Assembly (NCBI GenBank): GCA_001600635.1 | Contig: BCKL01000030.1 | Coordinates: forward strand, 104,068-168,067 | Direction of reading: 5' to 3' | DNA from: Leucosporidium creatinivorum | Taxonomy: Eukaryota > Basidiomycota > Microbotryomycetes > Leucosporidiales > Leucosporidiaceae | DNA: 64,000 nucleotides | Part shown: positions 59,631-64,000 of the stretch, in pieces | Position numbering within the stretch: position 1 is the stretch's first letter | How the letters are laid out: each line of letters begins with the position of its first letter | Notes under the pieces: generated by a model | Seen by the model: only the letters and a program-made list of their open reading frames with translations | Databases searched by the model: none | What the model was told of the DNA's origin: nothing | Program-made: the position numbers and the translations under genes

Positions 59631-60439
59631 GCTGAAGGCGGAGGAGAATGCAGTTTCGAAGGGGGAAAAGCAGGCGCGTCGGTCGCCGGAGAGGGGAGGA
59701 AGGCTGCGCTTGAGGCTCTTCAGGGGAGCAGGTGGTGAAGGGGAATAGGTGTGGGAATGGTGCAAGGGAAGAAGCAAGCTCTGCTCTCCGCGCAAATCGA
59801 CCACAAAGTAGTAAGCAGGTCGCTTTGTCACTCGGGCGCGCAAAGTGCCTCTGATCGAGCCACTTTGCAGGTCCAGCTTGCCCGCTGCCCGTCTTCCGGT
59901 GATCGTCAGCTCTGTAGGGAAGCAGGATAAATGACTTAGGAACACCAGACGAAGGTCCCACCCCTCTCGAGCCTCTGCAGAATTGGCAGTCAAGCAGTCG
60001 CGATGGAAAGCCTTCGTCGGCGATGCGGGGGTGGAGGGCTTCTCGGGTTTCAAGCGAGGCAGCGGCAGACTCGTTGCAAGGGAGCAGAAGCGAAAAACGA
60101 GTCAGTGACAGGGCAAGACGAGCAGGAAGAGTACGAGGAGGACGCGGAGAGTCAAAGAGTCACAACGCCGAGCTCTAGATCTGTCGGAAGCTCTCCTTCC
60201 GAATCTCCTTCGCTTCGGGCGAGAGTTGGTGGGGTAAGAGCCGCCGGGTAGCTCGTGAGAAGCGCTGGCGGTGCACAGTGCCGGTTGTCATCTCACCTCG
60301 GGCTGTAGTCAAGTAAGCGACTGAGGAGGGTCGAGATCCCTCGCGGAGCATTACGAGGACAACGAGCGGCATGAGAGTCGTGAAAAGGAGAGAGCAAGCT
60401 ATGTACACGAAGATGAAGGGTATCTAGCTCTATCAATGT
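59631..60439. other. spacer upstream of the DHA1 gene
   Basis: An 809-bp gap between the transporter start and the end of the short PriA-like gene, both on the minus strand. An open frame continues upstream of the chosen transporter start to 60053, but its residues look like leader sequence. No separate gene is supported. Confidence 0.4.
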
Positions 60440-61193
60440 CTATGCCACCTCGATGCGAACACAGGCGTTGCCGGGAGCGTCCCAAGCGAAACCTCGCTCG
60501 CAGCCCATCACTTGGCATCTGCCCGAGACTAGGGAGCCGTAAGGCAAGGTCAGCTAGCTCTATAGGTGTGCAGCAGAGCGGCTCACCACAAGCGACTGCC
60601 TCGACGCCTGGCAGTGCAGTGCAATCAACGCCGCCAGCAGAATGGCATCCTCCGCAGGACTCGAGGTTGGTCTGCGCCGAAGGTGAGCATTCAGCTTCAT
60701 CTGAGCTCTTGGAAGCCTCCAAGACTAACTTTAGTATCGATACATTCATAGCCGGCACCTCGCTTGCCGCTCAAGAGAGCGCAAGCTTCTTGCGAAGCGG
60801 GGCAAAGCGAGCTCCGAGTGTTCGGAGCACAGTTTCGACGGTTCCGAACCCTTTGAGAGGGTGCAGTCGCGCTGCAAACACTGTTTACACAGAACAGATT
60901 CGTTCCGCAGAACTGTGGGCGAAGGGTCAGCACTTTTTGCAGTTCCCGTAATCGCACTGGGCAGCCGTATTGCACGCAGCTCCCGCAATGCCGCAGAAGT
61001 AGGCCAGCGTCTCGGGTTGCTGAGTGCAGATCAAGCCGGTGAGAGAGGCAGGGCCGTCGGTCCCGTCTTGTCCCTCCGCCGCGTCGCAAAGTGATTGGTC
61101 TGGAGCAAAAGCGCCACAGGGAAATCGTCCGTAACCGCTCTGAGCGACGGCGAGAGCTGGGAGAAGAGCGAGGAAGGCGACGAGCGAGTGCAT
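60440..61193 (-). CDS. PriA-like Cys-rich secreted protein, short form
   Basis: Signal peptide MHSLVAFLALLPALAVA then QSGYGRFPCGAFAPDQSLC, nearly the same cleavage region as the long paralogue. The Cys block is short (FCGIAGAACNTAAQCDYGNC; NLFCVNSVC). The PriA domain is complete: CPASQEACALLSGKRG, GYECIDT, TNLESCGGCHSAGGVDC, TALPGVEAVAC, then VSGRCQVMGCERGFAWDAPG and NACVRIEVA-stop. About four introns. It lacks the extra Cys modules of the gene at 28252-29525. Likely secreted or wall-bound; function unknown. Confidence 0.83.
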
Positions 61194-62035
61194 GCCGAAC
61201 GAGCGCCGAGAAAGGGGAGGGCTGGTCGAGGGAGCGGTGTATGAAGGTGAAAGAGTGTGGGTGTGCTGGTAGAGCTGTTGAGCTGCTACAGCGAAGTGCA
61301 GAAAGTGAAGCGAGTGGTAGGCGGAAGAAACTCCGGCGAGAGCTCACGCGGGCGAAGCGAAGCGGCTTGTGGGGCAGTCTGAGGCGTTCCTGCTGCCTTG
61401 TAGATGAAGCCCGCGCTCCCAAGGGAGTCTTGTCATCTCTTGGAGCTCTGATAGACGGCTCTTAGTCGCAAGTCGCTTGAGCAGGAGGGAACAAGTCGTC
61501 AGGGCGAAGGGCCCAAGTCGATGCTGTAGCTCTTACGTCTTGCTCGACGGAGAGTCGTATCCTGCAGCATTATCGAGTCTTCTGACTCCTCCACTACTCT
61601 GCTACAGCGGGTCGTACCCGAGAGAATGTCAATGGGAAAGGGGGAGAGTCGAGAAAGTAGAGCTTGGGTGACGCCCACGATGTGAAAGAGGTGAGACATG
61701 AATTCATTGTCGGCTCCTCCTTGTCCTCTTCTGCTCGGCTCGGCCGCCTGCTCCCAACTTTCAGCTCCCCGTGTGGGCTCGCAAGCCTTCCCGCTTTCGG
61801 CTGCGCTGGGCTCCAATCCTGTACAGGCGTTGCTGAGCCGAGCAGGTGTGCGAGAAGGCGAGCAACATAGTAGTAGAAGTGTTGCGGCGGTAGTACAGTC
61901 AACTTGAGCCGGATGGGAGGAGAAGTAAGTAAGAAAAGCCGAGTGCTGAGCGCGCCGACGCCGAGAAACTCGCTGATCCTCTTCTCTCGCTTGGAAAGAC
62001 CGAATAAGTTAACTCTACTACACACTAGAATCTAC
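61194..62035. other. 0.84-kb spacer upstream of the short PriA gene
   Basis: Between the PriA-like start and the end of the UGGT-like gene (both minus). Several overlapping open frames of about 65-140 codons occur on both strands, without motifs. Probably promoter plus 3' UTR; the interval just before 62036 is AT-richer (taagttaactctactacacactagaa). Confidence 0.4.
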
Positions 62036-64000
62036 TCAAAGCTCGTCCTTGACCCTTAATAGGTGAGACTGATCGTTCATCCTCCGCTGGAAGTCCTCCT
62101 CGCTCTCCTCCTCGTACTCAGGCATCTCCTCTTCCTGCACCGCATCAGGTCCCGGTCCCGGTTCGAGACGGTAAACAACCTCATCTCCACGCAGCTCCCT
62201 CGCCTGAGTCTCCTGCACCTCCCGGCTCGGCGTCAATGTGCCATAGTAATACTCGCTGACCTCCACCGAGAGCGAAACGACCGCCTCGTCGGGAAGACCG
62301 CTGAACGAGACGACGGGCTTCTTGAGGACCTGAGCATCGTCAAACTCGAGGCTAGCGGGGAAGGAGGCCGTGTACAGGGTGCGAGCGGGAGCGGAGGAGA
62401 CGTCGACCGAGGGGCTGAGGTAGACTTTGAGGACCACATTGTTGAGAGTCGCCAGCGTCTTGAGGATGGGCGCCCACTGCTGTGCGAGCTCGCTGATGGG
62501 ATCGACGATTACGCCGACCTCGTAGATGGCGTGCTCCTTGCGACCGCCGGTGACGAACGCGCTGCGAGCAACAGAGAAGGTCAGCTCGGCTTCGGCGACG
62601 CTGAAAAGCCTAAAAGGTAGCTCACGGGTAGTCGGTAGGAAGGCCAAGATACGGCCGAGAGCGAGTAGGTGTTCCAATGGGCATGAGCGACTTTGAGACG
62701 ATCGAAGTAGCCATCGAGACGACGTGCGCGAGCGAGATGCTGCAGAGACGGAAGGATGAGCGACCGCCGCGAGCGGGCTGCTAGATCTCGAGAACGCACC
62801 GATCCTTCTTCAAGCTGTCCGGAATGGCAGCCTCGAGGGTCTCGGCGACGGGCCTGATGCGCTTGGCGAGCTCGTACTGGCAGAGGAGACGGAAGTTGTT
62901 GCTGGGGAATCCTAGGCCTCGGAGTTCGATGACCTGTAGGACGAGGATTAGGAAGGCGAGACGTGATGTTGTGGAGGAGACTCACGCGTCCGTTGATTAT
63001 GATGCCCGAGCCACCAGTCTGCAATCCTGCTCGCTCGACGAAAGCGGCGGTCGACTTCCAGAACGCGAGAGCGCGCTCCTGCTCCTCCTTGGATGCTCCG
63101 TTGGCGACAAAGGGTGTCATGGGATTCTCCTCAGTCCAAATCTCGTCCAGTGGCTTCTCGGGGCCGGCCTCGTCAACGTCGAGAGTGAGCCAAGCCGAGA
63201 GCTCGGCGGGGAAGACCTCGCGAAGGTCGCCGGAGGCGACGAGGTTGTAGACCAAGCTGGAGAGCTGGAAGGCGTGCTCAGGGAGCGTGAGATCCTTGGG
63301 ATTGTGAACGAAGGAGATGCGGACGGCGGTGTGAGTGTCCTGCGAACGAGCCCAAGGTCAGCGAGGCAACGGCGAGCGGTGCTGAGGGAGCTACGCACGA
63401 TGAACTTGAGCGCCTCCTGTGCAAGCTTCCTCCCTTCGAGCGATTCAAGATCGGCGACGACGTAGATGGTGGTGAGGGCGGGAGGGTCGACTCGCTCGGC
63501 ATCGTCGCCATCGTCGGGCGCGACTGGAGGGAGAGGGCAAGTCAGCTTCCCGGCTCAAGCTCGCCATATCATGCGACTCACCTCCTTCGATGTACGACGA
63601 ATGGATGAAGCTCTTGGGCAGGCCCTCCATCGCCTCGGCGAGATTGACAATCTTGAGCGGGTTGGCCGGCGAAGGCTTGATGAGGTTCTTCTCCGCCCGG
63701 CCCTGAATCATCTCCGCGTCCGTCAATCCCTTAGCCATGAGCACTTCGCGAGCGATGCGATGCGTGAGATCCTTGTGAAGGCTCTCAAGCTGGGCGACGG
63801 CGGGGCGCTCGGCGCGGAGGCGACGAATGAGCGCCAGAGGCTCGAGCTGGTCGAAGGGGACTGGGACGCCGTTAATGGTGAAGGACGGCTCAATAGGGTG
63901 AGCCTGGATGGTAGCGGCGAGGTCGTCCGGCGGCGTGGGGACGAGGGTGGAGAGCTGAGGGGCGACGATAGCGAGGTTGGCGGCGAGCGAGACGAAGGTC
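62036..64000 (-). CDS. UGGT-like ER protein ending in KDEL (5' part outside window)
   Basis: Resembles UDP-glucose:glycoprotein glucosyltransferase, the ER folding sensor. Recognisable pieces, in order: LPKSFIHSSYIEGG, VVADLESLEGRKLAQEALKF, a thioredoxin-like region with KSTAAFVERAGL, GSGIIINGRVIELRGLGFPS, and the beta-sandwich segment VGVIVDPISELAQQWAPILK ... VYLSPSVD with ASFPASLEFDDAQ. In UGGT the catalytic GT24 domain comes next. Here the frame continues into an acidic tail and stops at LRVKDEL, a KDEL-type ER-retrieval signal. So the sensor part is kept, the transferase is absent, and the end looks natural rather than broken. The N-terminus lies beyond base 64000. It could be a Kre5-like divergent member. 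At least five introns in the visible part. Confidence 0.75.

Noticed and set aside
1-64000. Mating-type locus
   Set aside because: KAR5 and a CaaX protein suggested mating, but no homeodomain gene, STE3-type receptor or pheromone precursor was found.
1-64000. CRISPR arrays, operons, Shine-Dalgarno sites, phage or insertion sequences
   Set aside because: The window is eukaryotic with spliced genes; no such structure was seen. No reverse transcriptase, integrase, capsid or transposase motifs were recognised.

Overview
The window is nuclear DNA of a fungus, most likely a basidiomycete yeast. It is GC-rich and gene-dense. Nearly every gene is cut by short introns of about 45-130 nt with GTGAGT-like donors and CTGAC branch-like sequences before the acceptor. 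It carries PriA-type secreted proteins, a family I know from basidiomycetes. A Pucciniomycotina red-yeast-like genome fits best, but that placement is inference. No CRISPR, phage, rRNA, tRNA or transposon was recognised.

Layout. (1) 0.3-14.4 kb: a KAR5/Tht1-like nuclear-fusion gene (-), an M1 zinc aminopeptidase (+), a WRAP53/TCAB1-type WD40 protein (-) divergent from a La protein (+), an MFSD1-like transporter (+), and a 118-residue protein ending in a CaaX box (-). (2) 15.7-29.5 kb: NBS1 (-) divergent from ORC5 (+), a pepsin-like protease (-), a second MFSD1-like transporter (-) and a PriA-like secreted protein (-). (3) 30.6-44.5 kb: type I asparaginase with ankyrin repeats (+), a DUF202 membrane protein (+), argininosuccinate lyase (-) and a class V myosin (+). 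(4) 44.6-54.1 kb: an unrecognised nuclear-looking protein (-), a C2H2 zinc-finger protein (+), NSE1 (+) and TXNL1 (-). (5) 54.2-64 kb: a second KAR5 copy (+), a DHA1 drug:H+ antiporter (-), a second PriA-like protein (-), and the 3' part of a UGGT-like gene (-) that ends in KDEL with no glucosyltransferase domain.

The most striking structure is a pair of about 2.6-kb inverted arms (about 342-2934 and 54150-56760). Each carries a whole KAR5 gene plus its promoter, and together they flank about 51 kb. One arm ends just short of the TXNL1 start codon; the other supplies upstream sequence to the aminopeptidase. A roughly 300-bp patch is almost identical between the arms while the rest has diverged clearly, which suggests gene conversion. 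The right-hand copy carries a 13-bp tandem duplication that shifts the frame of a conserved exon. Two further paralogue pairs (MFSD1-like and PriA-like) lie in the same window.

Several genes serve chromosome maintenance (NBS1, ORC5, NSE1) or small-RNA/telomerase biology (La, TCAB1), and several are paired head-to-head across 117-200 bp. Gene ends below come from reading splice junctions by eye; internal exon boundaries are approximate unless stated.
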